Below, piece by piece: positions 10,955 to 31,550 of a stretch of DNA of 64,000 bases. Source of the stretch: Blakeslea trispora (Eukaryota; Mucoromycota; Mucoromycetes; Mucorales; Choanephoraceae); NCBI GenBank assembly GCA_025331445.1, contig JAIWNE010000010.1:124001-188000 (forward strand). Direction: 5' to 3'. Every line of letters starts with the position of its first letter. Positions within the stretch are counted from its first letter, which is position 1. The translations under genes were made by a program, and so were the position numbers. The notes under the pieces are model-generated. The model was not told the origin of the DNA. It searched no databases and saw only the letters and a program-made list of their open reading frames with translations.

Positions 10955-12379
10955 ATGCATAAAGAGAAAACAAAAAAACCAGCTAGAAGGTGTAGGGGGG
11001 GAAGGAGAGGAAAATCCGAAAAACAGACAACTTCAGAACAAGCCGAGACTGACCAGTCAGCTACATCTCCACCAACACAAACTAAAGAATCGAAGTGGTC
11101 ACCACTGCAGCAAGAGCAAGTAGAACTTGCTAAACAACTTGACGCCTATATCAGCGAGTTTCAGCAAAAGCTCCTGCGATTAAACTTTGAACCTTCTAGG
11201 AGGGAGCTTGTCATTCTGTTTATTATGAACTTGCATCCACGTTGGCGACGTATGGTGGAGCCTGTTGAATTATCATTCAACACTTGGGTTGAAGCTGCTG
11301 CATATGCTAGATTACATTGCGCGCGTGTTTCAGCTATACTTGGATGCGAAGACATTGAATCTTCTCCTATATTTAAGACAGAAAGTACCAGAGCTCTGAG
11401 AGATTCTGGCTATTTCGCGCCGGATTCAAGTCCTATGAAGATATCAAAAGATACAACATCAATTCGCCACCTACTTCTATCCGAAGAACAGCATGCTGCC
11501 ACACAAAAAGTAACCGAGATTGCACGAACAGCTTACGTTCAGGCTAACAATGAAGATGAACCTGTTCAAAGCTCCTCACCTATGAATGACCATGTGGATG
11601 TATCAAAAAAGAAGCTTCCTAGTGTGAGCGAAGACAAAGATAAGAGACAAGGAAAAACGGATGATGCAGTGAATGGCGTAAAGAAGGAAACAGAGATTTC
11701 TTCAATACCAGCTTCGACACCAACTTCAACTCCCCCTACAGCCACTGCTAATGCTAACATTAAAGCGACAACATCTACTGCAACAACTTCATCTTCCCTA
11801 TCAAATCCAGCGCCTGCTTCGCCTGCGACAGCTGTATCATCATTGACTCCAGCACCTGCTTCTCAAGAAATTAATAATTCCAAAAACCAAAAACCTTCAT
11901 CAACAACTCCTGTTACTGCTCTCAAGTCAAATGATAGTCAGTCCGAAGGCCCAAGTATCTGTTATCGAGTACCTCCTGAGCATAGTGGGGTCAATCTTTC
12001 GTTTTTGGAATTAACAATTAATGGCAAAAAAGTAAGAGGTCTTTTAGCTAAGTTGCGTTGGGGTAGCTCTGCCATGTCATTAGATTGTGTTCGTCGTCTT
12101 GGATTACCTATGAAGGAGACAGACAATTTCTGCATTTATACTGATTTTGGGTATGAAGATTCAATTGGAATAATGACACTGCCTATTATACATCCCGCCG
12201 ACAGTTCTCTTCGTTCCGAAATGGAAATTCAGGTACTACCACAAATTTACGACGGAAAGGTCGATCTAGTTTTAGGTGCAGACTTCTTTTATTTCTATAA
12301 TCCCAGCTTGAATATCAAGACAAGATCGATCCGATTCCTTGAGAAAGAAACGCCTTATATTGTCAGTAAAATAGAATAA
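10955..12379 (+). CDS. retrotransposon-derived Gag/retropepsin-like protein, probably domesticated
   Basis: An uninterrupted single exon of 474 codons, unlike its intron-rich neighbours. After a basic N-terminus (KKPARRCRGGRRGKSEK), residues about 55-130 resemble the C-terminal half of a Ty3/Gypsy-type Gag domain (LDAYISEFQQKLLRLNFE, RELVILFIMNLHPRWRRMV, WVEAAAYARLHCARV). A long Ser/Thr/Pro/Ala linker (about residues 215-325) follows. The last ~120 residues resemble a retropepsin-like fold: LELTINGKKVRGLLAKLRWG, then MSLDCVRRLGL and the closing strand VDLVLGADFFYFYNPSL. The catalytic D-[ST]-G triplet expected after the first strand is absent (LLAKLRWGSSA in its place). There is no CCHC knuckle, reverse transcriptase or integrase nearby. 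The start used is the first ATG with an A at -3; an earlier open frame lacks a better start. Confidence 0.7.
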   Translation: MHKEKTKKPARRCRGGRRGKSEKQTTSEQAETDQSATSPPTQTKESKWSPLQQEQVELAKQLDAYISEFQQKLLRLNFEPSRRELVILFIMNLHPRWRRMVEPVELSFNTWVEAAAYARLHCARVSAILGCEDIESSPIFKTESTRALRDSGYFAPDSSPMKISKDTTSIRHLLLSEEQHAATQKVTEIARTAYVQANNEDEPVQSSSPMNDHVDVSKKKLPSVSEDKDKRQGKTDDAVNGVKKETEISSIPASTPTSTPPTATANANIKATTSTATTSSSLSNPAPASPATAVSSLTPAPASQEINNSKNQKPSSTTPVTALKSNDSQSEGPSICYRVPPEHSGVNLSFLELTINGKKVRGLLAKLRWGSSAMSLDCVRRLGLPMKETDNFCIYTDFGYEDSIGIMTLPIIHPADSSLRSEMEIQVLPQIYDGKVDLVLGADFFYFYNPSLNIKTRSIRFLEKETPYIVSKIE

Positions 12380-12556
12380 ATCTTAGCAAGTGTGTGAGTG
12401 TGTATATATGTGTGGCGTGTGTATGCATATATATGGTGTGTGCGTTTGTATATCACTATTTATACTCTTTTTTTTTTTAAGTTTCTGTCCTATTTTTTTC
12501 TTTTTTCTTTTCTTTTCTTTTTTTTTTCTCTGTAAGATTTATTTCGACACAACGAT
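12380..12556. repeat. alternating GT/TA tract and poly-T in a very short gap
   Basis: Between the Gag-like stop and the BEACH gene ATG are only 177 bp. The first part (about 12387-12450) is a run of alternating purine-pyrimidine (GTGTGT, TATATA) and the rest is T-rich. It must hold the 3' end of one gene and the leader of the next. Confidence 0.5.
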
Positions 12557-23580
<11,024 letters not shown>

Positions 23581-23787
23581 AAGCTGTATATCAACTAGAC
23601 AAAAAAAAAAAACTGCATATATTTTTTCTTTGATATTTTTTTTTTTTTTTACTTTTATTTATAATAAATATCATTCTAATAAAAAAACTCAGTCTATGAT
23701 AACTTGTATTGTTGACTATTTACAAAAAGGTATCTCAAAGTTACTTGTGTCAGACTTTGATTCAAGAAATATTATAGGAGAAAGAAC

Positions 23788-24822
23788 TTAGATATCGATG
23801 GTGATGAGTTCGGGATCGGCACCTTCATATACAACACGGTAGACAGTAGTGAAGAGAGGGAATTCCTTTTCCATGTTTCTAGCCTTCAAGAATTGGTTGA
23901 CTTCTTGAGCAGTCAAAGTACCTTGGAGCTTTTGACCGTTCAACAATTCTGCTTCCAATTGTTCGATAGGCTTACGTGTTTGAACGAAAGCTTCGGCTAC
24001 CTTACGGTTACGACCACCATTACAGGTTGTGATCAAATCGGCAGCACCACAAGATTCAAAGAAGGTCTCTGTTTGAACAGCATCACCAAAGAAAGTTTGA
24101 CCAAACTTACGCATTTCCATCAAACCCAAACGGATGATAGCAGCCTTTGTGTTGCTACCGTAACCAAGACCATCAGAGAAACCAGCTCCAACAGCAACGA
24201 CGTTCTTGAGAGCACCACAGAGTTGAACACCAACGTGATCTTGGATGACATTGATACGGAAATAAGGAGTATCAAACAACTTCTTGAAGACAGCACCATC
24301 TTCCAAGTTTTCACAACCAATAGTGGATTCACAGAACTTCTCCAAAGCAACTTCATTAGCAATGTTGGCACCACTGAGAGCAGCACAAGGAATACCAAGA
24401 ACACGAGAGATTTCTTCAGAGAAAAGACGAGTACCTTCAGCAGTGATTTCAAGACCCTTGATGAGAGAGATAGCACGAGCGTTAGGAGCAATGTGGCCCT
24501 TCATTTGTTCACAGATGCCGTGGATAAATTGATGAGGAACGACAAAGACCAAAAGGTTAGCACCTTCACAGGCCTTGACAATGTCGGGAATAGCAACCAC
24601 ATTGTGAGGAAGTTCAACGCCCTTCAAGTACTTGACATTTTCATGTGTTTCGTTGATAATCTCAGTCAAGTTCTTACCATCCACCTTTTCTTCATAAACC
24701 CATTGACGAACAGTAGTTTCAAAGAGATCAGTGTGACGAGCAGTGTTTGTACCTACAATCTTGGCGATAGCAGAACCCCAGTTACCGGAACCAATAATAG
24801 CGACTTTTTCGAGAGCAGGCAT
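23788..24822 (-). CDS. GPD1: NAD-dependent glycerol-3-phosphate dehydrogenase, cytosolic
   Basis: A single exon of 344 residues. The N-terminal Rossmann motif GSGNWGSAIAKIVG, the substrate-domain signature LCGALKNVVAVGAGFSDGLG with the catalytic Lys, and the NGGRNRKVAEAF segment are diagnostic of the eukaryotic Gpd1 family. The protein reduces dihydroxyacetone phosphate to glycerol-3-phosphate for glycerol production, redox balance and phospholipid synthesis. It starts at MPALEKVAIIGSG, whose ATG is at 24822; an in-frame TTG upstream is not a likely start. Codon use is strongly biased, shown by a long open frame on the opposite strand, which suggests high expression. It converges on the BEACH gene with about 207 bp between the stop codons. 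Confidence 0.97.
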   Translation of the reverse strand: MPALEKVAIIGSGNWGSAIAKIVGTNTARHTDLFETTVRQWVYEEKVDGKNLTEIINETHENVKYLKGVELPHNVVAIPDIVKACEGANLLVFVVPHQFIHGICEQMKGHIAPNARAISLIKGLEITAEGTRLFSEEISRVLGIPCAALSGANIANEVALEKFCESTIGCENLEDGAVFKKLFDTPYFRINVIQDHVGVQLCGALKNVVAVGAGFSDGLGYGSNTKAAIIRLGLMEMRKFGQTFFGDAVQTETFFESCGAADLITTCNGGRNRKVAEAFVQTRKPIEQLEAELLNGQKLQGTLTAQEVNQFLKARNMEKEFPLFTTVYRVVYEGADPELITIDI

Positions 24823-26278
24823 GTTGAACAAAGATATAATAAAGAAAGTTTAAGATTTGTGAAAACAAAAACAAAAAAAAAAAAGGTGAAATAAAATTCA
24901 GGTCCATCTATTTATATGTTTATTTAATTTTTCTCTATTTTTTTTTTTTTTTTTTTTTTTTAAATCAACACTACTCCGTCTGCGGGGTCAAACCAATTGG
25001 TGAAATTTCGATAAAAAAAAGTTAAACAAATCACTTTCAACACAAGTATTAATCTGAGACCTTTTTTTTTTTTAAAAAAAAAAAATCATGACTATAATGG
25101 TTTAAAGCGACAACAAGAAATCAAATCATCGAGACAGTTAAAAGTTTGACACACACACCAAAAAAAAAAAAGAAGAAAGTAATATTCTTAAATAATAGAT
25201 TTGAATCGATATGTATTGTTTATAGACACTATAGACTTTGACATGTTGAATGGTCCCTATGACGTTAATCGGAATCGGAGCGCAAAAATTAAGGAGAGCA
25301 ATAAGTAGGGACCATGGCTTTGACATCATTGATTGCTTATCTTGCTACATATCAAGCGCTATATCGGGGTTTTGAATCTACACCTCACTTAAGTCTATAC
25401 AGAGAGAGACATGCAGAAAATCAAGCTTTGGCTGACCCTATCGTTTATCTTGCTCTCCTTTCTCTCTCTCTCTTTTTCTCTTACTATTTTCGGTATGTTG
25501 CTGTGCTCTATCAATCTTTGATTCCTAATTAAGCTTTTAGCCAGTTAACTAAAGAGAGAGAAAAGGGATAAACCGATCTTTAGCTCTTACATATGCCCCG
25601 ATTCTTTGACACTTTGATAGAATTCAGATGCCGAATATGAAAATTGTAAAGAAATGTTTGATCTCTTAGCTTGATACAAAATCAAAAGTCAGAGCAAAGA
25701 GGTTTCTTGGTTTGGTGCTAATTTCATCATTTCAAATGCAGATGCCGTTCCTTGAAACAAAGTTTCAATCCATACATTTGTTTAAGACCTGCCCTTATTT
25801 TATGACCAATAAAAAAAAAATTAGATTGCTGAATGTCAATAGATCTATGACTACACAGTGTTGAAGGACGGTGTTGACCTGTCTGTTGTTCTGATACAAT
25901 CATTGTTTCTTAAACAGGCAAGTCAAAAGAATGAATTTAGGTTTGATAAAAGACAACAATGAGCTCATTTTCCCTTCATTATGTAATTTCAAACTAACAT
26001 CATCTTTTTTCTTTATCAAACTACCTCAATGCAATCAATATAATAACAGCTTTTTGTTTTGTATATTAAATTAGCGGGTGTACAATTTGGTTGCATATTC
26101 ATGTAGTTTGAGCCTGTATCCATATCCCCCCCTCCTCTCCTTAGTATCAAATTTTCGGGTACAAATTAGGTACTACACATTGTTTATTAAGCTATCTAAA
26201 AGAATTAACACAAGAGAAAAAAAAAGAAAAGAGAGAGAAGTTGTTGCTTGAAATGAGAAAAGAGATCATCTTATCCAA
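24823..26278. other. 1.46 kb intergenic region, GPD1 promoter and eIF4B 3' flank
   Basis: The region holds the GPD1 promoter elements, several A/T homopolymers and a 72-codon ORF at 25314-25532 (MALTSLIAYLATYQALYRGF) with one hydrophobic stretch. The ORF starts in an ACCATGG context but has no further support. Nothing else is recognisable. Confidence 0.5.
24908..24916 (-). promoter_or_regulatory. TATA box of GPD1
   Basis: On the minus strand this reads TATAAATAG, about 86 nt upstream of the GPD1 ATG. A long poly-T tract (about 24941-24961 on the plus strand) and a CCAATTGG element at 24993-25000, which is a CCAAT box on both strands, lie further upstream. Together they look like a strong fungal promoter. 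Confidence 0.6.
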
Positions 26279-27678
26279 TTATTGTTCATTGCTAGGCTCA
26301 TCGCCTTCATGCTTCTTTTCAATGTCTCTCAAAACTTTGTTTGTGTCAACAGGCTTAGCACCACCAAAGGGATCGGGCTTGTTGCTAGAAACTTGGTTAG
26401 AAGAACCGGAAGCAGTGTCAACAGTACGAGGCTTCAAGTTAAGACGAGGACGCTCGGAAGGACGATCTAAGGAACACAATAAATGAGTGGGTCATATAGA
26501 TCCATATCACCATTAGACTTACCTCTGCTACCAAAGCTGTCACGACCACCAAAGGAATAGTCACCACGGCCACGACCACCGAAGCCACCACGACCACCTT
26601 CTCTGAATTCACGACGAGGAGGTTCAGGAAGATCGATAGGGCCAGCACGGCGCCATGTGTCAACATCAGTACGATCAGCAGGGCGACTACGTTCGTTTTC
26701 ACGAGCTATATATTGTTTAGATCTTTTCCATCTTGCTCTTTCCTTTTCAAATCACTTACGAGGTTCAGCAATGTTGACACGAATGCTACGACCTTGAACG
26801 TTTTCACCAGACAGTTCTAAAGCACCCTTGAGAGAGTCCAAATCATCAAATTCAACATAACCAAAGCCCTTGGATCGATCGCTTTCACGGTCACGGACGA
26901 GACGAATGTTGGTGATCTTCAAGTTGCTAAACAATCCACTCAAGTCATCTTCAGTAGATTCAAAAGACAAGTTGGCAACATGGGCAGTGAAGGGAGGACT
27001 GATAGGAAGTTCAACGGGAGCACGAGGAGGACGAGGAGGACGTTCGGTACGCTCAAAGCCTTGGCGCTCTCTACGTTCAAAACCACGGTCAGCACGCTCA
27101 AAACCATCACGATCAGTGCGTTCGGGACGATCATAACCACGGTCTCTACGCTCAAAACCACCACGTTCTAACAAAGTTTTAGTGGTCCATTCTCCCTCTT
27201 CTTCTTCTGTTTAAGCTGTATTACCATGATGATCATTGTAACCACGAGAGGAATGAGAATCGAACTTTTCCTCTCTGGCTAATAAACAAGTATTAGCAAA
27301 CTATGCATCTAAAAGCTTATTTGAAAGTAAAGGATTCTTTACCAGCAGCTAAAAAAAATAAGAATAAAAATATTAAATGAAATGCTTACAGGTATCTTTT
27401 TTTTTAGTAACTACAACTTACGAGCAGAGGGAAGATCAGTAACATCATCAGCCCATGATGATCCACCAGTGGCTGTTACGAGAAAAATAAAAAAAAAAAA
27501 AGTTACGGAAGCATTTAGTCAAAAGTGACCCAGCAATAAACAAACGATTACTTACTATCATCAGCTAAAAAGTCAGACAATGACATCTTTTGTGCCTTTT
27601 TCTTTCCGGCTACACAAAAGTAGTTACTTTTACAGTTAGGCAATCACTTGGCATCTCTCCAGACCACTACTTACACAT
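26279..27678 (-). CDS. TIF3: eukaryotic translation initiation factor 4B
   Basis: The multi-exon gene encodes a protein starting MSGKKKAQKMSLSDFLADD, the eIF4B N-terminal signature. Exon 1 contributes only ATGT at 27678-27675; exon 2 is 27609-27556 and exon 3 is 27472-27422. A 6-nt microexon at 27343-27348 precedes further exons. The SWADDVTDLPSA box comes next, then DRG-type repeats (FERRDRGYDRPERTDRDGF), then an RRM with RNP motifs AHVANLSF and KGFGYVEF, then a Gly/Arg-rich stretch (REGGRGGFGGRGRGDYSFGG) and a Pro/Lys tail ending HEGDEPSNEQ. eIF4B stimulates eIF4A helicase and promotes mRNA recruitment to the 40S subunit. In S. cerevisiae the orthologue is Tif3. The closest alternative would be another RRM/RGG protein, but the N-terminus argues for eIF4B. 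Confidence 0.92.
27343..27348 (-). other. 6-nt microexon of the eIF4B gene
   Basis: On the minus strand the sequence reads ...TTTTTTTTAG, then CTGCTG, then GTAAAG.... The hexamer is therefore flanked by a complete acceptor and donor. It keeps the frame between exon ends GCT-C and CC-AGA, adding Pro-Ala. Skipping it also keeps the frame. Confidence 0.55.
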
Positions 27679-30081
27679 TTTCTTTCTTGCTTGCTTTTAT
27701 TGGCAAAAAGTCTATAGAGAGAAGGAGGTAGGGGGAAGAAAAAAAAAAGTGAAAATCAAAAAATTTCGTTCTGAGTTTGAATATGTCTGGAGTGCCCTAT
27801 TTTTTTTTTATGGTTTTGTGTTCAAAAGAAAAATGTCAAGTTGACAAGAAAGAAAGTTTGCTTGTATATCGTTTGATCCTGTTTTGTAAAGAACACGAAC
27901 AGTTACTGGCAAGATGGCTAATGAACAATCTTTTAAATCATTAGATAATGGCTTCTGCAAGTTTCTTCTTTTTTTTATTATGTTAATTTACGCTTATTAT
28001 TCTTTGAATAGGGGCTTAGATTTGGTCTTATGTGACACTTTTTTTATTGTGACGATTATTCCCCTTGGCATACTTCTTACTGGTGTTTCTTAAGCCTGTA
28101 TAGCCCCTCCTTTTGGTCTACCTGACCTGTATTGAGCAAGAGGCCGAAACTCTTAACATAAAGCAGATTTGTAGCAATAGAAACAATGCTTACAGAAACT
28201 TAAGCAATAGTATGCTTAAAAAAAAAAGAAAAGCTCCATTGACAAATAAATATTTTATTGCAACCGCTTGTTGCTTTCAAGTCAATATGTTTCTATAATA
28301 GCCTAAACATCCATCTACTCAAGCACTACCGCCAAACATAAACACTATCAAAGTAATGACATGAAATAATGATCTTTCTAATCAGTAAAGCAGTGTCTTG
28401 AGAAGCGTTGTTGTAAGAAGCTTGACAAGCGAAAAAGTAGCACATCTCTCAAAATGATAGTTTTGCTCGACTTTTTGTTAAACACATTGCATCTGCTAGC
28501 TTCCTTAAGGTCTCAATATCTTGTTTCTCTCTAATTAGACAGGCATAGCTTGGTTTGTAAAACATGGAATAATATGGATGCAAATACATAAGAATATATC
28601 GAATTATACACTAAATGACAGTAGCATCTTGACCCTTTTTTTTCTTCAACATGGCTTAATTCTCTTAACTGACAAATGAAACTGATAGCTTATTAGCGCC
28701 TGATTTTGCATTCTTAAGAATGCAAGTATGACACGGGTAAACAATAACTAATATGTTAGATTTGACATGTGTGACAAAATATACTAAAAGCAAGAAGGCT
28801 TTGTAGTAAAGCCATATAAAAAAAAAAAAAGTATTTGGGCATCCGCTCAAGAAAAGAAAAAAAAACATGCCAAAATGTTGTTATCAATGTCGCATGAGTT
28901 GTTTTTGACTTTTTTTTTTTTTTTCTCTCCTGACCACTCATATCGAGATGGCTGACAATTGGTATCATAAGCTAACATCTTTTTTTTTTTATTCGGCTGG
29001 ATAAAATATAAACGTGCTCATTTTGTTGCCATAAGAGATATGTCCTTTTGGTGTGTTAACAGAAATGATAAAAATAATCTTTTTTCCAAATAAAGACAAG
29101 ATGTTTGTACTCTAGAGGATTTTTTTTTTACGACTGTATGATCAAGTCATGTTTGCGAGAGGACAATGCAAGCTCTATTGACAAGAAAACGAAATTTTAA
29201 AGAACTAAAAGCGATGATTAACAGAATCAGGCCAACATCAATTCCCCACCAATACCACGTTGAATAATTTATAGTAAGCATATTTTGTAGTGCGTTGAAT
29301 CTCAGTTGAATTGACAGAGTTGGTATCAGGTGGCACTCTGCTATTTAAAGAAACAAGGCACTACAAGGGAAAGAAGAAAAAATATAAAGGAGAAAGGAAT
29401 GGAAAGTACAATTCACAATGACGTTTTGTATATGAAAACAAAGAAGGAAAGCTATACAACGCCAATTCATTCGAAATCTCTTGTTTCAATGTTGGAAAAT
29501 GAGCTTATCTGCCTTATTACTGTCGTCAGTGTCACACAGGTGCACGGACAGAATTCTGATAGCTCTCTCTTGTAAGTGAAATGATTTACACATGTAGACA
29601 TTATATCTGTTGTATGATAAATTTTGATTTTGTGCTTTTTAATAAGTAAAGAATGTTTTTTCCCCTTCAAATGTTGTACATATTTTTCATTGTGTGGCAA
29701 AATAATATGTCTGTCATTTACTTGACTCATTCAAGGTTATTTATTGAAAGGAGATACCTGTTAAACAACATATATACACACGTGTTTTTATTTTTATTAC
29801 CATACACACAAAAAAAACGGGAAATGCTGTTTTTTATTATTATTATTATTACTATATATTTCAAAAAAAGGGAAACGATGATGGTATGCAATGTACAGGA
29901 TTAGTTTGGATAAAGCCCCAAAAAAAAAGAAAAAAAAAAGTAAAACACTAGGCTTGTTACTAGATAAAGTTGGAAGCATGAACCTAGTATATCATTTGTA
30001 TGAATTATAAAATATTGCTTATCCGAAATGTACGTTTTTTTTTTTAAAGTGATAGCCAAGTCCTTTATATGTAATTAGGTG
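27679..30081. other. 2.4 kb gene-poor region
   Basis: This stretch lies upstream of eIF4B and downstream of the Gln-rich gene. It has many A/T homopolymers and only short ORFs, none convincing, such as 29330-29575. A perfect 20-bp palindrome sits at 28706-28725. No tRNA or other RNA gene could be recognised by eye. Confidence 0.5.
28706..28725. repeat. perfect 20-bp palindrome
   Basis: TTGCATTCTTAAGAATGCAA equals its own reverse complement. It lies in the gene-poor stretch between eIF4B and the Gln-rich gene. Confidence 0.6.
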
Positions 30082-31213
30082 CTAAATAAAGAAATGAGTG
30101 TTTTGTCGACTATCCACATGGACAAGCATGTCATTTAGTTTAAACTGGTTTAGTTCTTCTTTAATCTGAAGTGCCAAGACAGGTGTAAGCTTTTGACAGG
30201 TTGCACTAGTGTCACACCGTCGGTCATATTCTGATGCTGAAAAAGTTTCATGAAGCTTAATGACTGGACTAAACGAGAGTGATTTCTTGGTGGAAGCGCT
30301 TGAGATGGTCGTGTTGTTGGTTGTGGTAGAAGATGAGATGGTGGATACAGTCGAGAGTGCAGGAGAAGGCAAGTCAAATGAAGATGGGTGTCGATAGTGG
30401 TGGCGAAGTGGAGGACGTGATGGTATAGTTGGTAAACCTTGTTTTGTCTTTTCCTGTGTTGAACAGTTCTCCGACTTGCCTTGTTGTTCTTCTTCTATGG
30501 TATCACTTGTTGTTGAACCCATACGAAATACCTTTTTGATTCTCTTGCCTAGTGATTGTCTTCTTTTGGGTACTTGAGGTTCATGATGATTATTAGGTTT
30601 TATTGATTTTCTTGAACTTTCTGAGCTGGTGGAAGAGGCGGACGAAAAATGTTGTTGTTGTTGTTGATGCAGTAAGAGAGAAGAGCGATGGGTGTTTGGT
30701 CTTTGACTGTTACTATGACTACTGCCGACAGACGAAACGCTGGATGATCTTCTACTGCTATGGTTACTCTTATATCGCATCATTGACATCATCTGTTGTT
30801 GTTGAAGATATTGAAGTTGATAATAACTTGCTTGTAACTGTTGTTGTTGTTGTTGTTGAAGCCAATAGTGTTGACTTGGTTGATTCCATATCAATGTTGT
30901 ATCATCTTTTGTCTAATAAAAAAAGATAAAATGATGTTTCATAAGTAAACAAGAATGATGAGTTGCTTATCTCCCCCCTTTAAGAGCGCTGAGATTTTTT
31001 TTCTTTCTTTTTTTTTTGCATTGATGAGATAAAAATAGGTTCTTTTTACAATTATAGAATCACATATCACAACAACAACAACAAAAAAACACGAGTCTTT
31101 ACCTTCTTCTGAACACCTGTTGTATTCAGCTTAAGAGACATTATGTCAGCCAAAGACATTGTATCGTCTTCATCTTGTTCATATTTGGCTCTATGATTCA
31201 TATGGTTTATCAT
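30082..31213 (-). CDS. unrecognised Gln/Ser-rich protein with conserved-looking C-terminus
   Basis: Two exons (31213-31103 and 30912-30082) encode about 313 residues starting MINHMNHRAKYEQDEDDTMS. Exon 2 opens with polyQ segments (YWLQQQQQQQLQASYYQLQY) and Ser-rich stretches. A basic patch RRQSLGKRIKKVFRMG could be a nuclear localisation or membrane-binding amphipathic segment. The C-terminal ~70 residues are better ordered: SPVIKLHETFSASEYDRR, then LTPVLALQIKEELNQFKLND, then VHVDSRQNTHFFI at the very end. I do not recognise the family by name. The compact C-terminus looks like a conserved motif on a disordered scaffold, suggesting a regulatory or adaptor protein. The 5' leader carries a GA microsatellite and an A23 run. 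Confidence 0.7.
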
Positions 31214-31550
31214 AAAAGGTATAAAGTGAAAGAGAGAGAGAGAGAGAGAGAGAGAAAAGTAAAAAAAAAAAAAAAAAAAAAAAGGTGAAAAAAAAAAGAG
31301 GCAGAAAGAGAAAGAAAGAGGGGGAAAAACAATCTCTGTCTTCTTTCACTTCTTTTTTAACTCCCTTCTACTCCTGCACTCTTTTTTTTTTTTTTATACT
31401 TTCTTCACAACAATCTCCCGCCCAACATAACTTTACTCAAGCCCCCCCCCCCCTTTTTTTTTTCTTTCTTTCTATCTGTAATTCTTCTGTTTGCTCCTAT
31501 TGTATTTTATAAAATGTATTTATTCTCTATCTATTGTACTCCTTCAGCTA
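31214..31550. other. 337 bp between the Gln-rich gene start and the GPN3 stop
   Basis: This low-complexity stretch holds GA, A, T and C homopolymers, including a run of about ten C near 31442. It contains the Gln-rich gene promoter. I see no gene. Confidence 0.6.
31231..31283. repeat. GA microsatellite followed by A23 run
   Basis: An (AG)n tract covers about 31231-31255 and an uninterrupted A run covers 31261-31283, just upstream of the Gln-rich gene ATG. Both lie in its likely promoter or leader and will be length-variable. Confidence 0.85.

Noticed and set aside
23893..24894. Long plus-strand open frame of 333 codons over GPD1
   Set aside because: It is exactly antisense to GPD1 and results from strong codon bias; no domain is visible in its translation.
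25314..25532. 72-codon ORF starting ACCATGG with a hydrophobic segment
   Set aside because: No TATA, no downstream signal and no family match; kept only as a note in the intergenic entry.
26870..27136. Open frames over the RRM/DRG part of eIF4B
   Set aside because: They are antisense or shifted copies of the repeat-rich eIF4B coding sequence.
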